A stretch of DNA of 64,000 nt from positions 79,949,001-80,013,000 of the forward strand of contig CM060831.1 in NCBI GenBank assembly GCA_030762175.1, in the 5' to 3' direction. A program made the translations under genes and the position numbers. Positions 23,420 through 35,466 of the stretch are shown in pieces. How positions within the stretch are numbered: the first letter of the stretch is position 1; every line of letters starts with the position of its first letter. The DNA is from Metallyticus violacea (lineage: Eukaryota; Arthropoda; Insecta; Mantodea; Metallyticidae). The notes beneath the pieces were generated by a model that was not told where the DNA came from, did not search any database, and worked only from the letters and a program-made list of their open reading frames with translations.

Positions 23420-24376
23420 CATGTATGGGCCATGGAGTTTAAATGTGGGTAAAAGCTTTAAAGATGACCTATGCAGAGGAAAAATAAATCCACAGCAACT
23501 TCAGAAATTATTGATAAAGTGTGCAATGTAGTTCTGGAGGATAGTCAATTACAGGCACCCAAAATTGCTGAAGATCTGGACATTTCAGGGAAATGTATAT
23601 TTCATACTTTGAGGATAGATTGTGCATGAAAAAATTATCAGGAAGATGGGTGCTGCAACTGCTGAATCAGAACCCAAATTAAATCATATGCAAATTTGAC
23701 TTGCATTCGGAGAGATCCAGCAAACTTTATGCATAGATTTGTGACTGATGTTGAAACATAGGTGCACTACTACACACCTGAAACAAAACATCAGCCTAAA
23801 CAATGGAAGAATCCTGGTTCTCCAACCCAAAGTTGGCCAAGTGTATAAAATCAGCTGGGAAGATTGGTTTTCTGGGATGCCAAGGGTGTACTGCTAATTG
23901 ATTATCTTCCCTTATGACTTCTATCACTGGAGTATATTATACCTATCTTTTGGACCTACTGAAGATAAAAATATATGAGAGAAAGACAGGTTAAAAAGAA
24001 TGTCATATTAAATAAGACAATGCTTGCTCCTACACATGTATTGTTGCAATGGCAAAAATCAATGAAATATGGTATGATTTACTGCTAGTTTACCTCAGTC
24101 CTCTGATTTGTCTCTATTTGACTTTCATCTGTTTCTTAAATTGGGAAAATTCCTTGGTGCAAAAAATGTTTATCCAATGAAGAGCTTAAATCATCAGTCC
24201 AGGCATATTTTGCACGCCTGGATGAATCTGACTTACTTTTGTGAGGGCATAAAGGCTTTAGAGTATCACTAGACAGAGTGCATTAAGGGAGCAGGGACTA
24301 TGATGAAATAAATAATTATTTCAGAAAACTATGCCATCATTGTGTTTCATTTTGAGAACTTTTCAAATGACACTCG
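23420..24376 (+). mobile_element. Degenerate mariner
   Basis: Mariner transposase can be read through many stops: HYYTPETKHQPKQW, VFWDAKGVLLIDYLP, LPQSSDLSLFDFHLF in place of PPYSPDLAPSDFHLF, and a C-terminal FCEGIKALEY. The probable 3' terminal repeat ends GACACTCG at 24376 and is followed by TA. The 5' end is not recognisable; an inverted repeat lies where it should be. Confidence 0.82.
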
Positions 24377-25184
24377 TAAGTAGACACTTAGTTTACATTC
24401 CTAGAATTTTTAACCAATAGTCCTTTAACTGTATTATTTGTTTTATAGTAGATCATTCTTAGATGATAACCTGCTGTTATGGAATTTTCAGGTTTACTTA
24501 ATATTTTATGACTTACAACCCTGGAACACCATTAAGTTTTACATATCTATAAATGCATACATTTATGATTTTCATTACCTTAACTGGAAAGAACCAAAAA
24601 AAATCTTGTGCAAAATAAATACAGTGATAAAGGATGCAACTAAATGTACCAATAAAATAAATTATCTTATACTAATATTCCAGAAAGACCACATGTTTTA
24701 CTTGTGCTTGAAGTATGGCTTTAAAGTGTTCCTCTATCACTATATATATATTTTTTGGTAATTTTAGTTCAGTATAGAAGCAAAATTTATTACAATAGTG
24801 AGACTTCTGTTTCACCCAGACAATGATGTGTCACATCAAGCTCTAATGATTTCAGTATTTGAACATCCTATGGATATTATCATTCTCATTTTGCTTGAGT
24901 TCTGTGATCCTCTTGTCCTGGCATTACATTCTGTTCTGTTCTTAGCTATAAAATATCAACCTTTATTTCTTACGTTGAAATTAGTAAGAATGTAAAAGCA
25001 GTTTTAAGTTTCAAAGCAAATGCATTGACTGGTTTTCTGCAATGGACAGAGTTTATTCTGATTATTTTTTTTTTCTACATTACTTCAAGATGTGTGCATT
25101 GGACCTCACAATGTACAATCACAGGCTCAAACCTTGTGCTAGTTGACATGCAGGTTAATTAATAAAAACAGACCAGTGACTTAC
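24377..25184 (-). other. Zinc-finger gene intron 2, nothing recognised
   Basis: AT-rich; a 107-codon plus-strand frame (24438-24761) has low-complexity composition and no similarity, so it is treated as chance. Confidence 0.5.
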
Positions 25185-25261
25185 CCTGTATCACTAGCTG
25201 GTAAATTTGATTCCTCAACTTTGATCTTTCTCACTAAATCTTGGACAAACCATTTCTCCTC
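25185..25261 (-). CDS. C2H2 zinc-finger protein, second exon
   Basis: A 77-nt exon with acceptor TTGTCATAG|GAGGAG and donor ACAGG|GTAAGT. It encodes EEKWFVQDLVRKIKVEESN and LPASDT plus two bases of a split Gly codon. It enters in phase 0, matching the end of exon 1, and leaves two bases that complete GGG with the first base of the last exon. Charged and acidic; no named domain. Confidence rests on the three-exon phase agreement and consensus splice sites. Confidence 0.75.
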
Positions 25262-25404
25262 CTATGACAAATGAGTTTATTTTAGTATACTCCTGCTAAC
25301 ATATTAACATGCATGAATGACAATAATATCTCCACATAAATAATTAACAATTATTATTTTTTATCAATTAGCTAACATCTAGACCTTGGTCTTTGACTTA
25401 ACAT

Positions 25405-27460
25405 GATTATTCACTGGAATTTCCTGAAGACTTCAGTGCGAGCTGGGAATATAAGTGGGAAGACACGATATAGATCTGGCACAAAAATGATCACTGGAAT
25501 ATAAATGAGAGAGGATGCTCCAAGTGTACAGAAAGAGAGGCAAAACAGAAAAAAAGGTCCAAATGTGAGAAACTGTGTGTACTATCAGAAAGAAAAGTTG
25601 GCTGACCTTTAAATAAAGTAAAATTGTGGCAATCTAAAAAGTATGCTACCATGCTCCCTTGGAACATACTGAGAAAGAACCCCATAGGGGAAGGTGTGCA
25701 TTAAAGTCCTCCAAAAGTAGGAAAGTGGGAGATAGCTGGGAAAGAAGATGATCTAGATTAGCTGCAGTGATAGTAGCAGATGGAAGTAAGTAAATATTAC
25801 AGACAGTAAAACTAATGCCTGAAAAGGAAACAGCAGCTGCCAAAGCCTGTATAGGAGACTGCAGACTCAGTAGAGAACTGTGCATGGCATCTCTGATTAA
25901 GATTAGAACTCTGCCATGCATGAGAATGCCATCTTAAGGTTGAATCTTATAAAGAGTAACCATGAGGGACAAAGGAGTCCAGCGGGTGAAGCTTTGTCTT
26001 CTAGAGACATAAAAGGGGAAAGTCAGTAGACCGTAAAAGCAAATCCAGTTCAGATTGTCGACTACGGAGTCCACATACATTCCATGATAGGATAGCCATT
26101 GTGAATATATTAGGGGATAAGCTTATCAAGAGTCCTGCCTTTTCACAGTGCAGGACGAAACAACTGTTCTTTCTTTATGTGCGTGGGGCTATGTGGCATA
26201 ACAGGAACAAGCACATCCTTCCATGACATCCTCAGAGGGAGTGCTCTCCCGCTGAGAAGAGTCAATCAATTGGAATTGGTTGGAAGTGGGGAGAGGAGGT
26301 GATGGTAACCGCCTAGCCGGCTTGCTCCCAGACCCATCATGGAAGCTTGACCTCCGAGGAGAAGGGCTCGAAGTTTTATTCCTTTCAGCAGCAGTAAACA
26401 TTTTCATAAAGTTGGTCTTTGTGTTAGCCATCTTGAACTTAAATGACTGGAGCATCAAAAACGACTGGTTTGGGTTTAGTGGTAGAGCGCGTGGCAGAAC
26501 CTGGTGAATTAGGAACTAGAGTAAAAACAAGGTCACAGGTCTGCCTGCTGCTGTCTCACTTCTGTATGGCAGAAGAGGCTACAGAACTGTACGTATCGGT
26601 CTTCTGTATCACGGGATGGTGAGCTTGAAAGCATTTCTGGGCCTCAGAAAAGGAAAGTTTTTCCTTCACTCAGAGCTCCTGAACACAGTGCTCTTCTCAA
26701 TAGCAGGGACAGCCACGGGATGGAGCTGGATGATCACTGCAGCAGTTCAGGCAGGCGGGAGCTGATTGATATGTTCCTTCATGATTCACTTTACAGCAGG
26801 TTGCACATACAGAATTGGCACTTTTGAATGACATGCAAGTGTGGCCGAAATGTTAGCACTGAAAACAGCGCGAGAGCACCTCAATAACCTCATATCCAGC
26901 TTTTATCCTATGAGGCAGATCAACCCTATTAAAAGGAAGAGAGTACGGGTTGGCTTTACCTCTTCATCTTTCCTCACCTGTTCCCTTGTTCCCCCAGGCA
27001 AGTTTCAGTATCAGATACGCCGTCGAGTATAGTGGTGGTAATAACTCCACAAGATGAGCAGGGTTTTGTGTTGCCTGATAGGGATCGGATATCCATGGGG
27101 AATTGTTGCCTTTAGTGTGGAATTGGTCTGGTTTAGACCCAAAGTCTTTACCAAAAGAGATTATTCCTTAAAAACATACAGGATTTCACAGGGCCAGAAA
27201 TGCTATCTATACCTTTCTGTATGATAAAAGGGTTGACTTGACCATATGACAGACCATCTTCAGCTCAGCTTATAACTAAGTAATGAGGAAAACGCATCTG
27301 TTACTTCTCTTAAGTCCACTCTTTTTCTTTTCACTTGTAGGGAGGATTATTATTCACCATAGTGAGTTCTTCCTCTACCATTGCAACTGTTTCCAATAGC
27401 AGGATGCTTCCTGGATGTCACCCCAGCTTAGGTGAGTTGTTCTGGCCTTAACAAGTCACC
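25405..27460 (-). mobile_element. jockey-like LINE lacking its reverse transcriptase
   Basis: On the minus strand, ORF1 remnants come first. Three gag-like zinc knuckles are readable near 26690-26880 (CFQC..FGHTC, CATCCKVNHEG, CLNC..DHPAPSRGC), followed by a basic Ser/Pro-rich tail to 26189. ORF2 starts near 26099 with MAILSWNVCGLRSRQSEL, the start of an APE-type endonuclease, and continues to FLLLEDFNAHLPLWGS (family LLGDFNAH) and STHSFSHLDL. Similarity fades at about 25405, before any reverse transcriptase. Stops and frameshifts throughout. The 5' limit is uncertain. It lies in intron 1 of the zinc-finger gene. Confidence 0.78.
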
Positions 27461-27715
27461 TCAGGATGACACCTCCCAGGATATAGACAAGAGGAACCCA
27501 ATTGCCTTCAGGAAGTAAACAGCTCATGCAATGGCCCCTTCCTGGCATGGCCTGTACCAGGAGATACGCTTCTGTCCTACAATGCTGGGAGTTATTCATT
27601 ACCAAATCACCTTTTACTACGTCAAACAAGAGGGCATCCATCAGACTAAAAACTATAAAAATTAAAAAAATTGGCAAAATAAAAATGGTCAAAGAGGCTG
27701 AGCATTGATCTGTCT

Positions 27716-28005
27716 GTTTGATTTGATTTACGGATGCTCTTTAACATCACAGGTCATCAGCATCCCATTCTATTCAGGGCGTGAAATGGCTGACAAATTT
27801 TGCTCATAGGCCTCTTCTTTCAGGCTTTAGGTTCTTTTTCATGCCATAAATGCATGACATGGGACCTACAACTTTACTTCCTTTCTGGAGGAAGCCATAC
27901 TTAGGATTTTTATGCCCGAAAAAATCAAGATCCTGGCAGGGCTTGAACCTGCGATCTTGTGTTTAAAAGGCAAATATGGTTACCACTACATCACCAGGAC
28001 AGACA
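27716..28005 (-). repeat. SINE-A copy
   Basis: Reverse-complement reading gives head GTCCTGGTGATGTAGTGGTAACC, body and hairpin tail GGATGCTCTTTAACATC on the plus strand. Diverged; a target duplication could not be assigned. Confidence 0.88.
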
Positions 28006-28109
28006 TATTTAGAAAGGTAGAACACTGAATAATGCTATGATTATTAAAACATTGATAAATGTTTGTTATTAAAATATGACAAGCTATATACTGCATTTTT
28101 AAATTTTTG

Positions 28110-28450
28110 AGAAAGCTTACGATATAATTATGAGAGAAACATTATGGTATAAACTGAGAAAGAAAAAGTTGACTGCAGAAATGGTTGAACATACAAGAAT
28201 TACAGAATCAAATGTGACAAAGGCAAGTCATGCAGAATGGTGTTAACATTAAAGCCAATCATATTTAGCCTCTTTATAGATATTATGTTAGGTTTAAAAG
28301 ATGTCAATGAAATATACCAATAAATGGTGATGATTTAAGTGGAACCAATATCAGTTATAGATTAGAAAATGAAAGGTACTATAAAGTACATGGTTATTTA
28401 AATAAATTGTACTTGGAAATCATACAAAATGGAATGACCTATTAGAATTT
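28110..28450 (+). pseudogene. Possible LINE reverse transcriptase remnant
   Basis: Through stops, LKPIIFSLFIDIMLGLKDV resembles the GC.LSPLLFNLFIDD.. block of non-LTR reverse transcriptases, and sequence beyond it is broken. No other domain is readable. Tentative. Confidence 0.35.
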
Positions 28451-29881
28451 CTTAAATTAATTTACACACACAACTAAAGGTGGTCAGGGGAGTGCTGCTA
28501 AGAGAATCTCATATCTCAGGAGCAGCCTCTCAGTAACATGCAACTGGAGAATTTTCAAAGCCAGTACATGAGCAATCAAAACATAATGATCTTCTACTGT
28601 CCATAATATTATGCAGGAAGGGAATTTAGAGGCAGTAATGAAAGGGTATGAACATAAAATGTTGTTTCTCAATCAACATAGGCACTTTTATTTGTGGGTG
28701 GACTTTGATGCTTAAAGAATGAATCATTCTCGAGAGGTACTATTGACAAGCCTCTTCCCCCTTTTATGCATCACATGCCCTCCTTGAGGCAGTGAAAGTG
28801 AGCAAGCGGATCGCTGAGACAAGAGCAAGACTGAAAGGTCATTTAACCAGCTTTAAATACAACATTAAGACATGATTCAAGGACAAATTACTTGCAACAT
28901 TAGATGTTGACAAACATTGCCCATTAGCTAATGCCAATATTTTCTCTAATTCCTAAGTACATAAACTCATCTACAACTTATTTTCTCTATCTGCCATAAA
29001 ATACATATCTATTTTGTTATTTCTTACCTTTTGTAAACATCCTAAACTTAAATTCTAATAGAATTTATTAAATATGTTAACACTAACTCTAAAAATATTA
29101 AGATAATTTTGGGGTAAAATGAATTATCAGCTGTTGACAAACATCAGGAGTCTCATCAAGTTTTCCTCTATTAACATAATTTTTGTGGTTCTGGTTACTG
29201 ATCAATTGAAATAACAGTGTTACAAATTTTTTCTCTAATTTGGTAACTGCAAGTTTTGGGTGCGATACTTAATGCAATCTATCACACAATTTTCTCCTGC
29301 AATATGTGTGATTTCTTTGTTACATGGAATTGGTAAATAAATATGCTGCGTTCTAATGCAAATCTCATATTAGATATATGACACGCACCACAATACACAA
29401 ATCTTAACCAAAAGTTCATACAGAGCACAAGCAGCGTTTAACCTATTGCTTCCATGAAACCACTAAATGACTGAATTACAATAGTTGGAGCTGACTCTAC
29501 TGTACAATGAAGATCAACATTTTCTTGCGCATGGCATGCGGTTTGCTTAATCCTTGGAATGAAGACACTGTATACGGCAAGTACCAAAAGAAGGCAAAAC
29601 CAGTTTAACAGCACTAAAGATAATGTTCCATGATTATTGTGATTATTAGAATGAAATGACAGCTGAAATTCTGGAAAATGATGGAAGCACCTGAAAGTTG
29701 AATGGTTTATTTAGCACTGATTTTACAATAATTTATCCTGATAAAGTTTTCAGTACATAAGCAAGACATTGATATATCAGAGATTTATTGTCATATATGC
29801 ATGTGTTAAAAACTATAAAATATACAAAGAACACTTTCTATAAATAATACTCTACCTTTAAATTGTGTGTTTGCTGCTCAC
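28451..29881 (-). other. Zinc-finger gene intron 1, nothing recognised
   Basis: AT-rich intron with no recognised repeat or exon. Confidence 0.5.
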
Positions 29882-30004
29882 CTTTAACTCAGGATCATGA
29901 GCAGTGCCATAAGAATTTTCCACGTGAGTTTCTGGTTGTTTCAATTGAGGTGAACATGTATCAGTATCTTCTTGTTCTTCTTTAATATGTAGACTGACAT
30001 TCAT
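29882..30004 (-). CDS. C2H2 zinc-finger protein, first coding exon
   Basis: The 41 codons from ATG at 30004 to a consensus donor AAAG|GTGAGC encode an acidic start, MNVSLHIKEEQEDTDTC. An in-frame TGA lies just upstream of the ATG. The exon begins at about 30039 with acceptor TTATTCTTTTGCAG|TAC, so a further 5' UTR exon exists upstream, not identified. The exon ends in phase 0, matching exon 2. The short acidic leader with IKEE-type motifs is common in insect zinc-finger genes. A SINE-A lies 60 bp upstream of this exon. Confidence 0.78.
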
Positions 30005-30099
30005 TTTCTTAAGTCACTTTTACTTATGAACCTCTAGTACTGCAAAAGAATAAAATACAGCATTACTTGTAATTAAAGTCTAAAATAGGAGCATAAAGC

Positions 30100-30380
30100 A
30101 AATTTTATTTGTTTTTATTTACGGATGCTCTTAAACATGTCAGGTCATCAGCGTCCCATTCAGGCCAACAAATTTTGCTCAGAGGCCTATTTTTTCAGGC
30201 TTGAGGCTCTTTATCATGCCATAAATGTACAACACGGGACTCACGGCTTTACTTACCTTCTGAAGGAAGCCACACTTAGGATTTTTACACCCAAAAATCT
30301 ATTGTTCCTGACCCAGTTTGAAGCAGAGATCTTAGGTTTACAAGGCAAGTATGGTTACAACTAGACCACCAGGACCTACT
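30100..30380 (-). repeat. SINE-A copy upstream of the zinc-finger start exon
   Basis: Flanked by GCATAAAGC at 30091-30099 and 30381-30389. The body is present with small deletions (it lacks the GGCGTGAAACGGC segment). Confidence 0.88.
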
Positions 30381-30529
30381 GCATAAAGCGGAGCATGAGC
30401 AATGATGACCATAGAAAATGTTGGGCTGATAATAGAAAATGTGCCTTATAAAAAGGTTCCAGTTGGCACCCTAATTTCAAATTAGTGAAATACTTGGCTA
30501 TTTCTGTTTGGATCAATGTAAATATATGG

Positions 30530-31656
30530 GGTAAGTCATTAAGTAAGTTATAAATTGATGTGGGATATTACATGTTTGATGAGGCACCTGAGTTATGGCT
30601 TCTAATAGCAGCATTAATCCAGTGGAAATTGGCGACTCTCAACAGAAGCAATCGGTATTTACAATAGCAAACAGCAGTTTCAAGATGGTAACATCTGTGA
30701 ATGAATGTACAACCCTCAAACAGTGCTCTGTTGTGCAAATTTTGTGGGCTAAAGTTACGACATCAAAGAACATTCATAAAGAAATGCTTCCCATCTACAG
30801 TTAGAAGTGCCTGTTACAATTCGGTGCAGATTCCCTAGAGAATGGACACATATTAAAGATGAATACAGCATAAGCTGGCAAACAAAGATGGCCAGATATG
30901 CAAATTTGCTACTTGAATTTGAAGAATTAATCGAAGCAGACAGAAGAGTAACTATTGACACTATAACCAATGCTATTAGTTGTTCAAATAGCAAGGCCTA
31001 TCTGTCTTGGGTTCACCATTACCAGCCCCAAACAAAGCATGCATCAGTAGAGTGAAAAAACATTTTGCATCTCTGAGAAAAAACTTTTACTAACACCATC
31101 TGCTAGGAAAGTAATGCTGACAGCCATCTGGGATCATGAAGGCATACTGCTCACTGCAGTCCAGACTCAAGGACAAATTGTAAATGCAACTGCTACTGTA
31201 ACATCCTCAGGAAACTTTGTAATGCCATTCAATACAAACAATTGGAACTGCTCACCAAAAGTATATTTCTTGAATGACAATGCACATCCTAAAACTACCA
31301 ACAAGACAAATGAGATGCTGCAAAATTTAAAGTGGGAAGTCCTCCAGTATCTGCTGTATAGATTGATCTTACTTCAAGCGACTTCCTTTATTCAACCCTG
31401 TAACGCTGATGACCTGAGCTGTTAAAGAGCGTCCATAAATAAATCAATCAAATAAATCAACCCTGTAAAACAGCATTTATGGGCAAACATTTTTCTGATT
31501 AAGATGTAAAAAGGGCAATGTGGTTTCAACACACCCAAAGAATTTTCTGCTGGATTACGGGGACTTATGAAACAATGGGATAAGCGCCTCACTGTAAAGA
31601 GAGATTATATCCAATAATAAAAGTGCTTTTCTTATTACTTATTTAAATTCTATATC
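30530..31656 (+). mobile_element. mariner, broken, with nested SINE tail
   Basis: Terminal repeats are imperfect: GTAAGTCATTAAGTAAGTTAT near 30535 and its inverted counterpart ATTACTTATTTAAAT near 31635-31650. Transposase pieces in order are NIHKEMLPIYS (helix-turn-helix region), VMLTAIWDHEGILL (first catalytic Asp region), FLNDNAHPKTTNK (second) and, in another frame and after the nested insertion, KQHLWANIF and MKQWDKRLTVKRDYIQ (C-terminus). Stops and frameshifts make it inactive. Confidence 0.85.
31404..31456 (+). repeat. SINE-A tail micro-insertion in mariner
   Basis: CGCTGATGACCTGAGCTG through AAATCAATCAAATAAA, about 50 bp. It is flanked by TCAACCCTGTAA at 31392-31403 and 31457-31468, a perfect 12-bp target duplication. 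Removing it and one duplicate restores continuous mariner sequence. Confidence 0.95.
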
Positions 31657-32096
31657 CATTTTTAATTTCCTTAATGAATGTTTCTAAGTTTGAGACTATA
31701 CTGAAGAGGACTTAAATATGTTTATACTTCATAAATCAAATGATTCTTTTTGTCTTTAGGTAAACATTGCACAATTTCATTTAGCATTTTTTTCTAAGAA
31801 GTATTCCAATGTCTTGACAAATTTAGAACATACAATAATAAGAATCATTCAGAACATATTTCCCTTATCTACATCTGTATAGGGTAAGCAAAGTTCATAA
31901 CAAAACATCTATGGCATGTAAGGAAAATACTCGCTTTTGAGCAAAAAAACAAAAGCACAACGTAGTTTTAAAATGTTTAAAAGGATGTAAATGAATAAGT
32001 GCTGTATTTGTGGTAAATGTGAACCCCTAACATTAAGCAAAATGCATTAAATGTGTTTCATATTCCATGTTGATATAATTGCATAAGAGCCTCTAA
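31657..32096. other. Spacer between mariner and Harbinger
   Basis: AT-rich, nothing recognised. Confidence 0.4.
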
Positions 32097-32329
32097 GGAT
32101 GGTATTCATAGTCATATTAAATAAAACTTATATCCAAGTCGAACTTAAATCTCATCTTTATTCCCTGATGTTGCTCAAAAAGTTGTACTTAATACTGATT
32201 ATGTCATAGTCGAACTTACTGGTATTCATGGTCACTTAAGTACACTTATTTAATAAAATAAGTAATATTTTATCAAGTCAAGGATACTCTTTACTTATTT
32301 ACGTTTTAATGAATAATAACAATTTTGAG

Positions 32330-33890
32330 AATCAGGCTGAGGAAGTAATTGAAATGGAATAAATTGTGCTCCGAAGAATTATTTGTGAAATGCAATGAAT
32401 TCCTTTGAATTCTACAGTGAAAATGAATTTAAAAAGAGGTTTCGTTTCAACAAACTCATAGTCTTGGAAGTATTGCTTCCAAAAGTTGAACCAGTTCTTG
32501 GTAAACCAAACCATTGAGGCTTACCAGTTCCTCCAATAATACAGTTACTTGTTACTGAGATTTTATGCCACAAGAAGTTTTCAGGTAGGTATCAATACTA
32601 TCAGATGTGACAATTAACTATAATGTAACCATGAAATACTGAAATATTTCCACGAGGTTAGGTCCTTGGGTATGAAATATGATTACCATAAAATTATATT
32701 TCTGACAAGCTTAATTAGTAATTAATGGAAATAAAAGTTTAGTTTTTATAAACAGAGTAAATAAATTATCAATATAAAAATGAGTTTAGAAATATTGACC
32801 TCAAATTTGTTTCGTTTATAGATTGTTATTGGTGATCTCTAATCACTTTCTCAGTCCATGGTATCAAGAGTGGTGACAAAAATATCAAGGATTCTGGCAT
32901 TACATATTCCATATCACATAAGAATGCCTCTAACACAGGGAGAGAAAGCAAGGAACCGTGCTGATCATGAAGGAAATTTGCCTTTGAAACATGTCCAAGT
33001 AAGTGGAGCAAAACTAGTGAAATTTAAGCCATTTCCTAAAAAATAATTCGTTATATAATTATTTACTTTTCGAGTGACTGGGGAGAGGCCCTAACCCCAA
33101 CAACTCTTGTATACCTGAATTGGAGGGTGCTATTGACTGTACTCATATCACTTTTGGGAGACAATGCAGAAGCATTTCGAAATTAGAAAAACTATTTTTC
33201 CTTGAATGTACAGGTACACTTTTAACTTAAAAAATGTACATTAATATTTAATATTATAAGAATGACTTAGAACAATTTATTTTTATCTTAATTGGGCTGC
33301 TGCTGGACCCAAAGGCAAGTTTTTGGACACTGTTTCTTGCTGGACTGGAATGAGCACAACAATCTCATACTCCAGCACTCTCGGCTTTATGCTCATTATA
33401 TTCAAGAAGAATTTACTGGTTGTTTATTAGGAGATGCAGGGTACTTTTGCCAGAGAATTTTACTTATTCCTTTAATAATCCCAGTCACGCAAGGTGATCA
33501 CAAGTAGCTTTTTAATTTACATATTTTTACTAAATAATACCAGAGAAGAAGTTACACATTCATGTATTTAAACATTATCCATTTTTATGCACCACAGAGC
33601 TCACAAAAGGACAAGAAATGTGGTTGACAGAATGTTTGTAGTCTGGAAAAGGAGATTTCCTTGTTTCTCAGTTGGGTTAAGAAATAAAATCGATAATGTT
33701 CCCATATAATTGTTAGCTGTGCAGTACTTCACAACTTGAGCCTGGACATAAATAACAACTTTCCAGAAGATGACCCAGATATAGTAGCGCCTGCATACGA
33801 ACCTGTTCCTGTTGCACCACCATTACAGTCCAGCCAATCAGGAGGTTTGGCTTTTAGGAGGCATGGAGATGAAATGTATTAATCAGCCAG
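32330..33890 (+). pseudogene. Harbinger (HARBI1-like) transposase, multi-exon, broken
   Basis: Exon 1 reads NEFKKRFRFNKLIVLEVLLP and GLPVPPIIQLLVT and ends at donor TTTTCAG|GTAGGT (32585). Exon 2 starts at TTTATAG|ATTGTTATTGG (32822) with IVIGDL*SLSQSMVSRVV. Later come LEGAIDCTHI (first catalytic Asp), SRLYAHYIQEEFTGCLLGDAGY (second) and, after acceptor CACCACAG at 33598, AHKRTRNVVDRMFVVWKRRF containing the region of the third acidic residue. In-frame stops and a 1-base shift in exon 1 disable it, but splice sites remain recognisable. Confidence 0.82.
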
Positions 33891-34001
33891 ATACAAATTC
33901 TTACATCATAACTGTAGGCTTATTTTACATTTTTTTTTTTTTTTTTACTTTTTCTTCTTTTTTCTTTCTTTTCTTCTTTTTTTTTTTCTAATTCTATATC
34001 A

Positions 34002-35466
34002 CTAAGTTCTTCTTTCTTCTTGGCAACACGCAACATTATTTCTGCACTTTCTTGTAAATGCTGATGGTGATGATGTCTGTGCTGGTGCTGCTAATGATAG
34101 TCCTGGTTGTGCTAGCATCACTGCATTTGTAGGTCTGACTGAGTTTGATGGTTCAGTCGTGCAGGAAGACAAATCCTTAGGAGGAGAAATTGCTACAACC
34201 TCTTCTGAGAAGAGCACTGAAATACAATAAAATATTATTAAATCTGTAATTATGCAATGTAGAATTTATTCTTCTAATATTGTCAGCTCAGTGGACTGTA
34301 ACAGTCTCACATCACGTGAATGTGATTTGTAGTATTTTATGAATTAAAATTTCAAGAGTTTTCTTTCTATGCTGCTTATTTTTTGAAGATGTAAATAAAA
34401 AGTCTATGCATATCAATGTATTTTTAAAGTTTCATTATAGATAAAATAAAGATCAAGTAAAATAACTATTTAATACTAATTATTATTGCTTAATAATTCA
34501 AAGTTATAGTATAAATGCCATTAGTCCACTCCAAAGTATAATGTTTTATTACTTTTTACAATTTTACTATATCCAGGGCTAACATCTTACCTTTAAGATT
34601 AATATTTTGCCATTTTATATAATATCTTTAAAACAATTTGCCCTGGACCTGTGGTATAATAATTTAAATTTTAAATGTGCTAATGCTGGCATAACTGCTA
34701 ATACATATTTTCTTCATTACTCGTTCATAAATCTGTACATGTAAATATTCCATTTTCATTGTTGCGATTTATTTAATTTAGCTTTTCAACTTTTCTGTTT
34801 GAGTAATCTTTCTGTATTAGTTGTGAAACTTTTATTATACTCTGGAGTGGACTAATCATAATACTACCAAGTTATTTCATGAAAAATATGTACTGATTTA
34901 AAATCAATTTAAAAATAATAAATAGCTGCTTACCTTCTAGTTCATTCGACATCATATCTGAGTTTACTGTTCCTGGTACCTGGACGATTAAGTCAGTCAT
35001 TATTTCTGCTACTATTGGATCTAATTCCTCCATAATTACTGGAGGACCACCCCCTATGGCTCTCAATGCCTGGCATTCTTTGGTTAGGATCTCTCTTTGG
35101 TGGCATTTCATATTTGCCAAAGAAGCTTTCTAAGTTGTTTTGGATTTCTCTATAACAAATGATAGGCAAATAATAATTAAAATGTGATTATTTAATTGTA
35201 ATATGATACAATAAGTAAGCTATATTTCTCAGTTTGCTTAATAATAATATACAAGAATTATTTCATTTATTGAAGAAATTATTGAAACACAGGTACTTAC
35301 ATGGTGCACAATATGCATGGATGAGTTCGACTCCTGTGCAATTTTCACCCAACTTCATTCTTTCTGTCTTGAAGAGACAGTGCCAATCCTCGTTTTCTAC
35401 TATCAAACAATATTTGAGAAGTATCTCTTTAAATTGATCTGTAAAATGTTTACTTTTCTTCTCCAT
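34002..35466 (-). pseudogene. Harbinger accessory Myb/SANT-like protein gene, three exons
   Basis: The companion DNA-binding protein of Harbinger elements, which helps bring the transposase to DNA and into the nucleus. Exon 1 (35466-35301) encodes FTDQFKEILLKYCLIVENE and ends at CCAT|GTAAGT. Exon 2 (35149-34934) encodes REILTKECQALRAIGGGPP, the GGGPP signature of this Myb/SANT-like family, and ends at GAAG|GTAAGC. Exon 3 (34216-34002) starts after GTATTTCAG and continues in phase as VLFSEEVVAISPPKD. The exon 1-2 junction runs into a stop in frame, so the gene is probably dead although exons 2 and 3 stay open and in phase. Confidence 0.72.

Noticed and set aside
24438..24761. Open frame of 107 codons in AT-rich DNA
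   Set aside because: Aromatic- and Ile-rich composition typical of chance frames, no similarity and no splice context.
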